NCBI RefSeq assembly: GCF_003350545.1
Contig: NZ_QQBA01000004.1
Span: 62,001-126,000, forward strand
DNA: 64,000 nucleotides
Direction: 5' to 3'
Source: Flavobacterium glaciei
Lineage (GTDB): Bacteria > Bacteroidota > Bacteroidia > Flavobacteriales > Flavobacteriaceae
Part shown: positions 6,617 through 14,936 of the stretch, one piece after another
Layout: every line of letters begins with the position of its first letter
How positions within the stretch are numbered: the stretch's first letter is position 1
The notes under the pieces: model-generated
Databases searched by the model: none
What the model was told of the DNA's origin: nothing
What the model saw: the letters and a program-made list of their open reading frames with translations, nothing else
Made by a program: the position numbers and the translations under genes

Positions 6617-8806
6617 ATGAGTAAAAGATTAAGAAAGCCGATAAAAAAAGGGAAAGATTTCTCTGAAAAAATTATAAAAATATTATCGCAAAGTGCTAAT
6701 AAAGCATTCAACTACAAACAAATAGGAGCAAAGCTGGAGCTCGACGATACCGAAAGCAGAAATCAAATTATCAAAGATTTGAAGATTTTAGCTTCGCAAA
6801 ATAAAATTATAGAATCAGAACCGGGTAAATATTTAGTTAAAGCTGAAAGTAAAGACTATTACGAAGGTAAGATTGACATGACAGGACGTAAAACAGCTTA
6901 TTTTGTTTGTCCTGATATGGAAGAGGATGTCTTTATTCCTACTAATAATTTGAATCACGCTTTAGACAAAGATATTGTCAAAGTCTATGTTTACAATCGT
7001 AGGAAGGGAAAAAGACCTGAAGGTGAAGTGATTGAAGTGATTGAAAGACACAAAACTGATTTTGTTGGTGTTATTGATATTCAAGCTAATTTTGCTTTTG
7101 TTTCTACTGCAAACCCAAAAATGTATACTGATATTTTTATTCCAAAGGATAAAATAGGCGAGGCGGAGCAAGGCGATGTGGTTTTAGTTCATATCGAAGA
7201 TTGGCCAGCCAGAGCTGATAGTCCTTTTGGTTCTGTTATAAAAGTTTTGGGGAAACCTGGAGAGCACGATACAGAAATCCATGCAATTCTTGCCGAATAC
7301 GGATTACCTTCAGAATTTCCTATTGAAGTGGAAACGTTTGCCCAAAAAATTGATACTTCGATAGAAGAAAGTGAAATTGCGAAACGTCGCGATATGCGTG
7401 ATACGTTGACTTTTACAATAGATCCAAAAGATGCGAAGGATTTTGATGATGCACTTTCATTCAAGAAACTAGAAAATGGTAATTACGAAATAGGTATTCA
7501 CATTGCCGATGTTTCGTATTATCTTCAAGAAGGAACAATCCTGGATGATGAAGCGTATCAAAGAGCAACATCTGTTTATTTAGTGGATAGAGTAGTGCCA
7601 ATGTTACCCGAAGTATTATCTAATTTTGCGTGTTCGTTACGTCCAAATGAAGAGAAATATACGTTTTCTGCTATATTCGAAATCACTGAAACATCTCAAG
7701 TGGTGAATCAATGGTTTGGAAGAACAGTTATATATTCTGATCAGCGTTTTGCTTACGAAGAAGCGCAGTACATCATAGAAACTAAAGACGATGTGATTCC
7801 ATCAGCAATTTCGATTACAGGAAGTTCGTATCAAGTTTCCCAAGAAATTGTTGCTGCGACGCTAAAAATGGATGAATTAGCTAAAATTTTCAGAAAAAGA
7901 AGAATGGCTGAAGGAGCGATTTCTTTTGATAAAGTTGAAGTAAAATTCAATTTAGATGAAGCTGGAGAACCTCAAGGCGTTTATTTTAAAGTTTCAAAAG
8001 ATGCCAATCATTTGATTGAAGAATTTATGCTTTTAGCCAATAAAAAAGTTGCGGAATACATTGGAAAACAAAAGAAAACCTTCATTTACAGAATTCACGA
8101 TGAGCCAAATGAAGATAAGCTTTTTGCTATGCAAGCTGTTATTGCCAAGTTTGGACATAAAATAGATTTTAAACAAGGTTCTATTTCACAAGCTTTGAAC
8201 AAGTTAATGGAAGATGTAAATGGTAAAAAAGAACAAAATCTAATTGATACGCTTGCGATTAGAAGTATGAGTAAAGCTAAATATTCTACGGATAACATAG
8301 GACATTATGGGTTAGCTTTTGAATATTACTCGCATTTTACCTCACCAATTCGTCGTTATCCTGATGTAATGGTTCATCGATTATTACAGCATTATCTAGA
8401 TGGAGGAAAATCTGTTGATGAAGAAACGTATGAAACTAAATGTTTGCACTCCTCCACAATGGAAGGTTTAGCAACTAATGCGGAACGTGATTCTATCAAA
8501 TACATGCAGGTAAAATACATGCAGGATCATCAGGATCAAGAGTTTTTAGGCGTAATTTCCGGGGTTACAGAATGGGGAATCTATGTTGAAATCATCGAAA
8601 ATAAATGCGAAGGAATGTGTAGAATCAGAGATATAAAAGACGATTACTACACTTTTGACGAAAAACAATATGCACTAACTGGCGCAACTTCTGGTAAATT
8701 ATTACAATTAGGAGACGAAATTTACGTTAAAGTAAAAAATGCCGATTTAGTTAAAAAACAACTGGATTTTAATTTTATAAGAAGAATTGAAGAACCGTTA
8801 AAATAA
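6617..8806 (+). CDS. rnr: Ribonuclease R
   Basis: From the ATG at 6617 the protein has 729 residues, usual for RNase R. It has a basic N-terminus, a winged-helix region (~20-75), cold-shock-like OB domains, and an RNB catalytic domain with IDPKDAKDFDDALS (residues ~267-280, the Mg-binding aspartates) and YYSHFTSPIRRYPD near the RNB end. The C-terminal S1 domain contains FLGVISGVTEWGIYVEI. It degrades structured RNA 3' to 5' and helps rRNA and tmRNA-linked turnover. An in-frame ATG at 6581 would add 12 non-conserved residues and was not used. The GIN-domain gene follows after 5 bp. Confidence 0.95.
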   Translation: MSKRLRKPIKKGKDFSEKIIKILSQSANKAFNYKQIGAKLELDDTESRNQIIKDLKILASQNKIIESEPGKYLVKAESKDYYEGKIDMTGRKTAYFVCPDMEEDVFIPTNNLNHALDKDIVKVYVYNRRKGKRPEGEVIEVIERHKTDFVGVIDIQANFAFVSTANPKMYTDIFIPKDKIGEAEQGDVVLVHIEDWPARADSPFGSVIKVLGKPGEHDTEIHAILAEYGLPSEFPIEVETFAQKIDTSIEESEIAKRRDMRDTLTFTIDPKDAKDFDDALSFKKLENGNYEIGIHIADVSYYLQEGTILDDEAYQRATSVYLVDRVVPMLPEVLSNFACSLRPNEEKYTFSAIFEITETSQVVNQWFGRTVIYSDQRFAYEEAQYIIETKDDVIPSAISITGSSYQVSQEIVAATLKMDELAKIFRKRRMAEGAISFDKVEVKFNLDEAGEPQGVYFKVSKDANHLIEEFMLLANKKVAEYIGKQKKTFIYRIHDEPNEDKLFAMQAVIAKFGHKIDFKQGSISQALNKLMEDVNGKKEQNLIDTLAIRSMSKAKYSTDNIGHYGLAFEYYSHFTSPIRRYPDVMVHRLLQHYLDGGKSVDEETYETKCLHSSTMEGLATNAERDSIKYMQVKYMQDHQDQEFLGVISGVTEWGIYVEIIENKCEGMCRIRDIKDDYYTFDEKQYALTGATSGKLLQLGDEIYVKVKNADLVKKQLDFNFIRRIEEPLK

Positions 8807-8811
8807 AAAAA

Positions 8812-9528
8812 ATGAAATCAAAGATTCATGATTACCAAATAAGAAATAGTAGAAATATTAGCAAAAAATTAATGATTATTGCTTTAGTATTTTTAAGTCA
8901 AATTGCAAATGCTCAAGTAACCAGAAACTTAGGTGATTTTGATGAAGTTAAAGTTTTTGATAAAATCAATGTCAAACTAATTGAATCATCAGAAAACAAG
9001 ATTGTCGTAACTGGAGCACGCGCTGATGAAGTGGAAACAGTAAACAAAAACGGAGAGTTAAAAATCAGAATGCCTTTTCCACAATTATTATCAGGTGAAG
9101 ATATTATAGTTAAATTATATTTTAAAAACCTGGAAAGCATTGCTGTGAGCGAGGGAAGTTATGTTTCAAGCGATGAAGATTTTAAGCAAACAAGCTTAAA
9201 TTTGAATGCAAAGTCAGGTGGAGAAATAAACTTGGAGCTAAATGTTGATAAAGTAAATATAATAGCGAATGCTGGTGGTATAATAACTTTATCAGGGAAA
9301 GTCGAAAATCAAGATGTACAAATTACCTCTGGAGGAATCCTAAATGCAAAGGATTTAGAGACTGCACAAACCAAAATTAACGTTGCTGCTGGCGGAAAAT
9401 CAGAAATCCATGCATCTACATTAGTTGATGCAAAAGTTCGTGCTGGAGGCTCTATTTTTATCTACGGAAAACCAAAACAGATTAACAAGGAAGTATTCAT
9501 TGGCGGTACTATTTTAGAAAAAAATTAG
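8812..9528 (+). CDS. Secreted GIN-domain (DUF2807) protein
   Basis: The 238-residue protein has a long basic N-terminus followed by a signal peptide (LMIIALVFLSQIANAQ, residues ~20-35) with cleavage after ANA. The rest is a repetitive beta-strand pattern (DFDEVKVFDKINVKLIESSE, then Gly/Ser-rich turns such as AKSGGEI, NAGGIIT, TSGGILN, VAAGGKS, RAGGSIF). That is the right-handed beta-helix of the head-GIN / DUF2807 family. It is probably an exported or surface adhesin-like protein of unknown role. It starts 5 bp after rnr and is likely cotranscribed. A start nearer 8872 would give a more conventional signal peptide. Confidence 0.85.
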   Translation: MKSKIHDYQIRNSRNISKKLMIIALVFLSQIANAQVTRNLGDFDEVKVFDKINVKLIESSENKIVVTGARADEVETVNKNGELKIRMPFPQLLSGEDIIVKLYFKNLESIAVSEGSYVSSDEDFKQTSLNLNAKSGGEINLELNVDKVNIIANAGGIITLSGKVENQDVQITSGGILNAKDLETAQTKINVAAGGKSEIHASTLVDAKVRAGGSIFIYGKPKQINKEVFIGGTILEKN

Positions 9529-9569
9529 TACTTTGGTTTAGATTTTAGAGTAATAAATTTAAATTTTTA

Positions 9570-10244
9570 ATGATAAACGATATTATAGCTGGTATTCCGT
9601 GGGGAATCTTCTTGAGTTTTATGATTGGTCCTGTTTTTTTTATTTTACTGGAAACAAGTATTATAAAAGGATTTAGAGCCGCTTTAGTATTTGATTTAGG
9701 AGTGATTTTAGGGGATATTGTTTTCATAGGAATTGCTTATTTAGGTAGTTATCGGTTGATTCAAAGTTTAAAAGATCAGCCCGCTCTTTTCATTTTTGGT
9801 GGAGTATTGATGTTAGCTTATGGTATAATTTCCTTCATACAGTTAAAAAAAGAACAGAAAATCAATACGGATATTATCGATAGAGAAATTATCAAAAAGA
9901 ACTATATAAGTCTATTTATAAAAGGCTTTTTGTTGAATATTATCAATATTGGAGTACTTGGTTTTTGGTTGGCAATCATTATTTCTGTTGGACCAAAACT
10001 AGAAATGCAAACACCTAGAATGATTACTTTTTTTATTGCTGTTATTGGTACTTATTTAGTTGTAGATTGTATCAAAATTCTATTAGCAAAGCAATTAAAA
10101 ACAAAACTAACACCAGTAAATATCCTAAAAATTAAAAAAGGTATCAGCATTGTAATGATGGTTTTTGGGATGGTTTTAATCACTCAAGGTTGGTTTCCAG
10201 AAGAAAAAGAAATGGTTAAAAAAGCATTTGAAAAGATAGAATAA
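9570..10244 (+). CDS. LysE-family transporter
   Basis: The 224-residue integral membrane protein begins MINDIIAGIPWGIFLSFMIG and has about six hydrophobic segments. The GPVFFILLETSIIKG stretch and the FDLGVILGDIVFIGIAYLG helix are the conserved front half of the LysE/RhtB exporters. Family members export amino acids across the cytoplasmic membrane; the substrate here cannot be told from sequence. It stands 41 bp after the GIN-domain gene and ends at a strong terminator, so rnr, the GIN gene and this gene may form one unit. Confidence 0.88.
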   Translation: MINDIIAGIPWGIFLSFMIGPVFFILLETSIIKGFRAALVFDLGVILGDIVFIGIAYLGSYRLIQSLKDQPALFIFGGVLMLAYGIISFIQLKKEQKINTDIIDREIIKKNYISLFIKGFLLNIINIGVLGFWLAIIISVGPKLEMQTPRMITFFIAVIGTYLVVDCIKILLAKQLKTKLTPVNILKIKKGISIVMMVFGMVLITQGWFPEEKEMVKKAFEKIE

Positions 10245-10272
10245 ATCTAGTTTTTAATTTTTATAAAATAGG

Positions 10273-10317
10273 AAAGTCCTTGAATCTAATTAATTTAGAA
10301 TCAGGGCTTTTTTTATT
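10273..10317 (+). terminator. Terminator after the LysE-family gene
   Basis: A long imperfect stem (AAAGTCCTTGAATCTAA with TTAGAATCAGGGCTTT) is followed by a T run. Confidence 0.8.
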
Positions 10318-10320
10318 TTA

Positions 10321-10598
10321 AACATATAAGTCATTTAAGTTTTTAGTTATTAAATTATCAACCGAATTTATTTCTAAAACATTAAGAAATTAAGTTTCAT
10401 TAAGACTTTACACTTAATTTTTCTTAATTTCTTAATTTTTTTAATCAAACAAATTTGGTTCCCGGAATAAAGAAAAATGGTTTTGACTCAAGGCATTTTA
10501 TTTAACATTATAAGTTATTCAAGTATTATTTAAAACCATTAAGAAATTAAGTGTCATTAAGACTTTACACTTAATTTTTCTTAATTTCTTAATGGTTT
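10321..10598. repeat. Duplicated block of two dispersed palindromic repeats
   Basis: This stretch holds no gene. It contains two versions of the same composite. A left arm of the ATAAGTCATTTAAG family (10321-10340, degenerate at 10504-10522) is followed by a hairpin element (10377-10440 and 10533-10598). The second hairpin has perfect 19-bp arms, AAACCATTAAGAAATTAAG (10533-10551) and its complement (10580-10598). Related copies occur at 30965-31037 and 32131-32228 (first family) and at 61781-61844 (second family). Confidence 0.8.
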
Positions 10599-10631
10599 AA
10601 ATTAGAAACTTTTAATTATTTATTAAAATAA

Positions 10632-10875
10632 GACATAAAAAAACCTCCAAATTGCTTTGAAGGTTTTAGAGGCATTTCACAAAGCTTTGGAATGGATTCG
10701 AACCATAACTTTATTTAATTTTTCCTAAAAATTAGACATAAAAAAACCTCCAAATTACTTTGAAGGTTTTAGAGGCATATCCCAAAGCTTAGGGACGGAT
10801 TCGAACCATAACTTTATTTAATTTTTCCTAAAAATTAGACATAAAAAAACCTCCAAATTACTTTGAAGGTTTTAG
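10632..10875. repeat. 103-bp tandem repeat with terminator hairpins next to tRNA-Cys
   Basis: Units start at 10632, 10735 and 10838. Each begins GACATAAAAAAACCTCC and contains a hairpin ending in a minus-strand T run (10636-10667, 10739-10770, 10842-10873). Units 1 and 2 continue with AGAGGCAT, about 18 variable bases and GGATTCGAACC. The latter is the T-arm of a tRNA read from the other strand. Unit 3 runs into the intact tRNA-Cys gene, whose 3' end supplies the same AGAGGCAT and GGATTCGAACC. The first two units therefore look like decayed tRNA 3' ends with their terminators. Confidence 0.85.
10842..10873 (-). terminator. Terminator of tRNA-Cys
   Basis: On the minus strand AAAACCTTCAAAG pairs with the following TTTGGAGGTTTT and leads into a T run, immediately downstream of the tRNA. 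It is copied twice more in the tandem repeat. Confidence 0.8.
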
Positions 10876-10946
10876 AGGCATCGTCCGGATTCGAACCGGA
10901 GTAGGAGCTTTTGCAGAGCCCAGCCTAGCCGCTCGGCCACGACGCC
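10876..10946 (-). tRNA. tRNA-Cys (anticodon GCA)
   Basis: On the minus strand a full cloverleaf can be drawn. The acceptor stem is GGCGTCG / CGATGCC, the D arm GCCGAGCGGCTAGGC and the anticodon stem GGGCT / AGCTC with loop CTGCAAA, giving anticodon GCA. The T arm is TCCGG-TTCGAAT-CCGGA. The discriminator base is U, the identity base for cysteine. CCA is not encoded. The gene is isolated from other tRNAs, and its 3' flank carries the 103-bp repeat. Confidence 0.95.
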
Positions 10947-11039
10947 ATTTATTTAATGGTGTGCAAATATAGTAAAAAAGTTAAAAATCGAAAGCTAATA
11001 ACTACAAAGTTTTAAAAATTCATAATTTGTAATTTGTAA

Positions 11040-11399
11040 TTAACTTCTATATTCTTCCATTTCGATAGTAACTGCTTCAACATCACCGCCAATAGGGGGG
11101 TTCAGTTTAGAAACTCCCACAATAATTCTTGATACTTCAGGAATTTCTTCAAATATTCGTGTTATGATTCGGTGTGCCACATGTTCTAATAGGTCTGAAC
11201 GAATGGCCATTTCTTCTACAACAATACGATTCAAGAGCACGTAATCAACAGTATCTTTCAAATTATCACTGATACTTGATTTTCTCAAATCAGTTTTCAC
11301 TTCTAAATTTACAATATAGTCAGAACCTATTTTTCCTTCTTCGATCAAGCAACCGTGGTAGGAGTAGGTTCTGATATTTTTAAGTTTTATAATTCCCAT
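11040..11399 (-). CDS. folB: Dihydroneopterin aldolase
   Basis: The 119 residues match FolB length. The N-terminal IRTYSYHGCLIEEGKIGSDY contains the YHGxxxxE signature with the pterin-binding Glu. VGVSKLNPPIGGDVEAVTIE holds the conserved catalytic Lys and the end of the tunnelling fold. It converts 7,8-dihydroneopterin to 6-hydroxymethyl-dihydropterin and glycolaldehyde in folate synthesis in the cytoplasm. It is transcribed leftward toward tRNA-Cys and diverges from glnS across a 125-bp gap. No other folate gene is nearby. Confidence 0.93.
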   Translation of the reverse strand: MGIIKLKNIRTYSYHGCLIEEGKIGSDYIVNLEVKTDLRKSSISDNLKDTVDYVLLNRIVVEEMAIRSDLLEHVAHRIITRIFEEIPEVSRIIVGVSKLNPPIGGDVEAVTIEMEEYRS

Positions 11400-11498
11400 T
11401 ATTATATTTTTTTTGTTTTAAGTGTAAAATTTAAATTGGAATTACTAACATTTCATAGGTTTCTATGGAAACAGTTAACATTAAACCTTAAACTTTTT

Positions 11499-11506
11499 TA
11501 CCTTTG
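11499..11506 (+). promoter_or_regulatory. Candidate -7 element of glnS
   Basis: TACCTTTG matches TAnnTTTG, 18 bp before the glnS ATG. GTTAACA lies at the upstream -33 region. Confidence 0.6.
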
Positions 11507-11524
11507 CTAAAATAAAACAAAAAA

Positions 11525-13627
11525 ATGTCAACTGAAGAAAAATCACTCCATTTTATAGAACAAATCATTGAAGACAGTTTATCAAACGGTTTTCCTCAAG
11601 ATAAATTACGTTTTCGTTTTCCACCAGAACCTAACGGATATTTGCATATTGGTCATGCCAAATCGATTTGCTTAAATTTTGGACTGGGTTTAAAGTACAA
11701 TGCACCAGTTAATTTGCGTTTTGACGATACAAATCCTGCTAAAGAAGAGCAGGAATATGTAGATGCCATAAAAGAAGATTTACAATGGTTAGGCTTTAAT
11801 TGGGCCGAAGAACGTTATGCATCTGATTACTTCCAACAATTGTATGAATGGGCTGTAAAAATGATCAAAAACGGTAAAGCCTATATTGACAGTCAATCTT
11901 CAGAAGACATGGCTGCACAAAAAGGTACACCTACGCAACCTGGAGTTGATGGTCCTTACAGAAACCGTTCTATTGAAGAAAATCTTGCTTTGTTCGAAGG
12001 AATGAAAAATGGAGATTTTGAGGAAGGTAGCCATGTTTTGCGTGCTAAAATTGATATGGCTTCTACTAATATGTTAATGCGTGATCCATTGATGTATCGT
12101 GTTTTACACCGTCATCATCACAGAACAGGAAACGATTGGAAAATTTATCCCATGTATGATTTTGCACATGGAGAAAGTGATTATATCGAGCAAATTTCGC
12201 ATTCTATTTGTACGTTAGAATTTGTAATGCACAGAGAATTATACAACTGGTTTTTAGACCAAATATATGATGACTCAAAAGTAAAACCGCATCAATATGA
12301 ATTTGCCCGTTTGAACTTGAATTACACCGTAATGAGCAAGCGAAAACTATTGCAATTAGTGCAAGAAAATATTGTAAATGGGTGGGATGATCCAAGAATG
12401 CCAACTATTTCAGGACTTAGAAGAAGAGGGTATACAGCGAATTCTATTCGTAAATTTTGTGATATTATTGGAGTTGCCAAAAGAGAAAATATAATTGATT
12501 TTTCACTTTTGGAATTTTGCTTGCGCGAAGATTTGAATAAAACGGCTCCAAGAGTTATGGCGGTTTTAGATCCAATAAAATTAGTAATTACGAATTATCC
12601 AGAAGATAAAGAAGAATGGTTAGAAGCTGAAAATAATCAGGAAGACGAAAGTGCAGGATTTAGAAAAGTACCTTTTTCAAAAGAATTATTTATTGAAAGA
12701 GAAGACTTTCTTGAGGATGCTCCGGCTAAATTTTTCCGATTGAGTTTAGGCAGAGAAGTGCGTCTTAAAAATGCGTATATTATTAAAGGAGAAAGTGTTA
12801 TAAAAGATGCTGCAGGAACTATTACTGAGATTCATGTAACTTATGATGAGGACAGCAGAAGCGGAAGTGGGAGTGAAGCCAGTCAACGAAAAGTTGCTGG
12901 AACCTTACATTGGGTTTCGATACAACATGCTCTGGAAGCTGAAGTTCGTTTGTACGATCGTTTGTTTATTGATGAAGCACCAGACAGTCATAAAGAGAAA
13001 AATTTCTTAGAATTTATGAATCCTAGTTCATTACAAATTGTAAAAGGATTTGTAGAACCAAGTTTAGCTACAGTTCAATCTGGAGAGAAATTTCAGTTTC
13101 AACGTTTGGGTTATTTCAATGTGGATAAAGACACAACCGAAGGTAAAATTGTCTTTAATAAAACCGTAGGATTGAAAGATGCTTGGGAAGAAAAAGGCAA
13201 AAAAGAAGAAAATTTATTGATGAATACTCAAAAAGAAATCAATAAATATGTAAAAGAAAAGGACGAAAACAACGCCAATTTGATTCTAAACAGCATTGTT
13301 GATAACATCAAAAGTATCGATAATTACAGTTTAATTATTCAGACTATTGTCAAAAATATTAAGAATGATAATAACTCGTTATTGTTTTCAAATTTGATTT
13401 TGCATCATTCTGATAAGGTACAAGTAAAAGATATTGAAGAAGAAGCTTTGACAAAATTATATACGATGTCATTAAAGAGTCAATTGCCTGCCGTTCGAAT
13501 TTTGGCAATTGAAAATTTGCAAAATGATTTGAATAATTTTACCCTTTTTGAAAAACAACTTTCAGAATTAAAAACGAACGAGAAAAACGAAAAAGTGTTA
13601 CAGTTATTAAATAATCTTAAAATTTGA
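11525..13627 (+). CDS. glnS: Glutaminyl-tRNA synthetase with C-terminal extension
   Basis: The core (residues 1 to about 555) is a class I GlnRS. The HIGH motif is in PNGYLHIGHAKS (residues ~36-47), the KMSKS counterpart is VMSKRKL (~269-275), and the anticodon-binding beta-barrels end near TVGLKDAWEEKGKKEEN. The 700-residue total exceeds the usual ~555 by about 140. The extra part is Asn/Lys/Leu-rich and helical, perhaps HEAT-like or a diverged YqeY/GatB-tail domain, which other bacteria add to GlnRS to aid tRNA binding. It charges tRNA-Gln directly; gltX lies 3 kb away. It has its own promoter and terminator. Confidence 0.95.
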   Translation: MSTEEKSLHFIEQIIEDSLSNGFPQDKLRFRFPPEPNGYLHIGHAKSICLNFGLGLKYNAPVNLRFDDTNPAKEEQEYVDAIKEDLQWLGFNWAEERYASDYFQQLYEWAVKMIKNGKAYIDSQSSEDMAAQKGTPTQPGVDGPYRNRSIEENLALFEGMKNGDFEEGSHVLRAKIDMASTNMLMRDPLMYRVLHRHHHRTGNDWKIYPMYDFAHGESDYIEQISHSICTLEFVMHRELYNWFLDQIYDDSKVKPHQYEFARLNLNYTVMSKRKLLQLVQENIVNGWDDPRMPTISGLRRRGYTANSIRKFCDIIGVAKRENIIDFSLLEFCLREDLNKTAPRVMAVLDPIKLVITNYPEDKEEWLEAENNQEDESAGFRKVPFSKELFIEREDFLEDAPAKFFRLSLGREVRLKNAYIIKGESVIKDAAGTITEIHVTYDEDSRSGSGSEASQRKVAGTLHWVSIQHALEAEVRLYDRLFIDEAPDSHKEKNFLEFMNPSSLQIVKGFVEPSLATVQSGEKFQFQRLGYFNVDKDTTEGKIVFNKTVGLKDAWEEKGKKEENLLMNTQKEINKYVKEKDENNANLILNSIVDNIKSIDNYSLIIQTIVKNIKNDNNSLLFSNLILHHSDKVQVKDIEEEALTKLYTMSLKSQLPAVRILAIENLQNDLNNFTLFEKQLSELKTNEKNEKVLQLLNNLKI

Positions 13628-13657
13628 GATATATTTCATAAATAGATATTATCAATC

Positions 13658-13683
13658 AAAAGCTCTCTTTTTAGAGAGCTTTT
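13658..13683 (+). terminator. Terminator of glnS
   Basis: AAAAGCTCTC pairs with GAGAGCTTTT around a short T-rich loop, with T residues following. In the rest of the 303-bp gap 13628-13930 I see only the promoter element at 13896-13903. Confidence 0.85.
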
Positions 13684-13895
13684 CTTATTATTGTAATTTC
13701 TTATAAAAATACTATTTTTAATATCTTTTTCCAATCGAAAACGACACCCATAAATTGATTTTAAAGCGATTTTTTGATACAAATAAGAATATATATGAAA
13801 TTTAAATAAACGTCAAACAGCACGCTTTTATTTGCTTTTTACCTTATCAAAGTACACTTTAACGAGTTGTTAACGGGTAGTTGTTAATAAATCCG

Positions 13896-13903
13896 TATCT
13901 TTA
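13896..13903 (+). promoter_or_regulatory. Candidate -7 element of the YtxH operon
   Basis: TATCTTTA is one base from TAnnTTTG, 27 bp before the YtxH ATG, with GTTGTTAAT 7-15 bp upstream. Confidence 0.45.
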
Positions 13904-13930
13904 TAAAACAAACTATTAAAATTAAGAATC

Positions 13931-14260
13931 ATGTCGAATAATACAGGAAATACATTATTGGCTCTTTTAACAGGAGCAGCTATCGGAGCTGGAATAGGAA
14001 TTTTATTTGCTCCGGATAAAGGTTCTAAAACAAGAGGAAAAATTAAAGATGGTTATGATGATGCTAAAAATGATTTAAAAAATAAATTTGACAACGCATC
14101 ATTAGAATTGAAGGATAAATTGACAATTGCAAAATTTGACTTAGAAGAAACTTATGAAGAACTGGTTTCAAATATGAGTCACAAGACCGAAGATGTAATT
14201 TCATTCTTAGAAGAAAAATTAGCAGAGCTGAAGAGGCAGAATGCTAAACTTCAAAAATAA
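13931..14260 (+). CDS. YtxH-domain protein
   Basis: The 109-residue protein has an N-terminal Gly/Ala-rich hydrophobic helix ([21 protein letters not shown]), the [20 protein letters not shown] signature of YtxH (Gram-positive general-stress family), then an amphipathic coiled coil to the end. The function of the family is undefined; members are membrane-anchored and often stress-induced. It opens a three-gene set with a holin-like protein and a small membrane-associated protein, all probably in one transcript. Confidence 0.85.
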   Translation: MSNNTGNTLLALLTGAAIGAGIGILFAPDKGSKTRGKIKDGYDDAKNDLKNKFDNASLELKDKLTIAKFDLEETYEELVSNMSHKTEDVISFLEEKLAELKRQNAKLQK

Positions 14261-14300
14261 TTTTGATTTACCTATTGTATCAAATCCTAAAAACAAATCC

Positions 14301-14651
14301 ATGGCTTTTGAAGAATTAAAAGAAAATACAGAAAACATTCAAGAACAAGCCAAAGCTTATTTACAAAGTACTGCCGCTTATTATAAATTGTGGGGTTTCA
14401 AGGTTGCAATGAAATCAATAACGATGATCATAAAATTTTCATTAATTTTATTGTGTTTCAGTATGGTTTTATTGTTTTGTTCTGTGGCCGCTGCGTTTGC
14501 AATAGGCAAAATTATAGATAGTTATGCTTTGGGATTTTTAATCGTTGGTGGAGTTTATCTTGTAATAACTGGAGTTTTATTTTTAATAAAAAATAAAATT
14601 GTAGAAGGACCAATTTTAGAGAAATTTTCAGAAATCTTTTTTAACGAATAA
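14301..14651 (+). CDS. Phage-holin-superfamily (Holin-X like) membrane protein
   Basis: The 116-residue protein starts MAFEELKENTENIQEQAKAY. An amphipathic N-terminal helix is followed by two adjacent membrane helices (about residues 45-70 and 75-98) separated by a short polar turn, and a charged tail. This pattern fits the non-phage 'phage holin family / Holin-X' proteins common in Bacteroidetes, often next to YtxH genes. The ATG at 14301 is preferred to one at 14241, which would overlap the YtxH gene and add non-family residues. There are no phage genes nearby, so lysis is an unlikely role. Confidence 0.75.
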   Translation: MAFEELKENTENIQEQAKAYLQSTAAYYKLWGFKVAMKSITMIIKFSLILLCFSMVLLFCSVAAAFAIGKIIDSYALGFLIVGGVYLVITGVLFLIKNKIVEGPILEKFSEIFFNE

Positions 14652-14654
14652 TTT

Positions 14655-14909
14655 ATGGAAACCAAAAAATATTCTTCATATGCCCAAATTGAAAGGGAAC
14701 TTGAGATTTTAAAGATTGAAAAGGAAATTAGTTATCAAAAACTAGCTTATGGTTTTCAAAAAACTAAAGAAAGTATAACGCCTATGAATCTTGTGAGTGG
14801 AGTAGTTGGATCTTCTTTATCGGCCTTTTCAGGGTCTTATGGAACAATTTTAAACATTGCATTACCGTACGTAATCAAATGGATTAAAAAAATAAAAAGA
14901 GGCAATTAA
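14655..14909 (+). CDS. Small conserved flavobacterial protein (DUF6327-like)
   Basis: The 84-residue protein has an N-terminal charged helix (SYAQIERELEILKIEKEISY), a Ser/Gly-rich middle and a C-terminal amphipathic or membrane-associated helix ending in basic residues. I recall similar proteins downstream of the YtxH/holin pair in other flavobacteria, catalogued as a DUF6327-type family, but no function is known. It starts 4 bp after the holin-like gene, and its stop codon lies inside the loop of the terminator. Confidence 0.65.
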   Translation: METKKYSSYAQIERELEILKIEKEISYQKLAYGFQKTKESITPMNLVSGVVGSSLSAFSGSYGTILNIALPYVIKWIKKIKRGN

Positions 14910-14920
14910 GCCTCTTTTTT
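14896..14920. terminator. Terminator overlapping the stop codon of the small gene
   Basis: AAAGAGGC / GCCTCTTT has the loop AATTAA, which includes the TAA stop. T runs on the right and A runs on the left let it work for both this operon and the convergent SPFH gene. Confidence 0.8.
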
Positions 14921-14936
14921 TATCTAATCTAGCAAT

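Noticed and set aside
14301..14651. Prophage remnant suggested by the holin-like protein
   Set aside because: No other phage gene is present. The protein belongs to a chromosomal family that occurs with YtxH genes.
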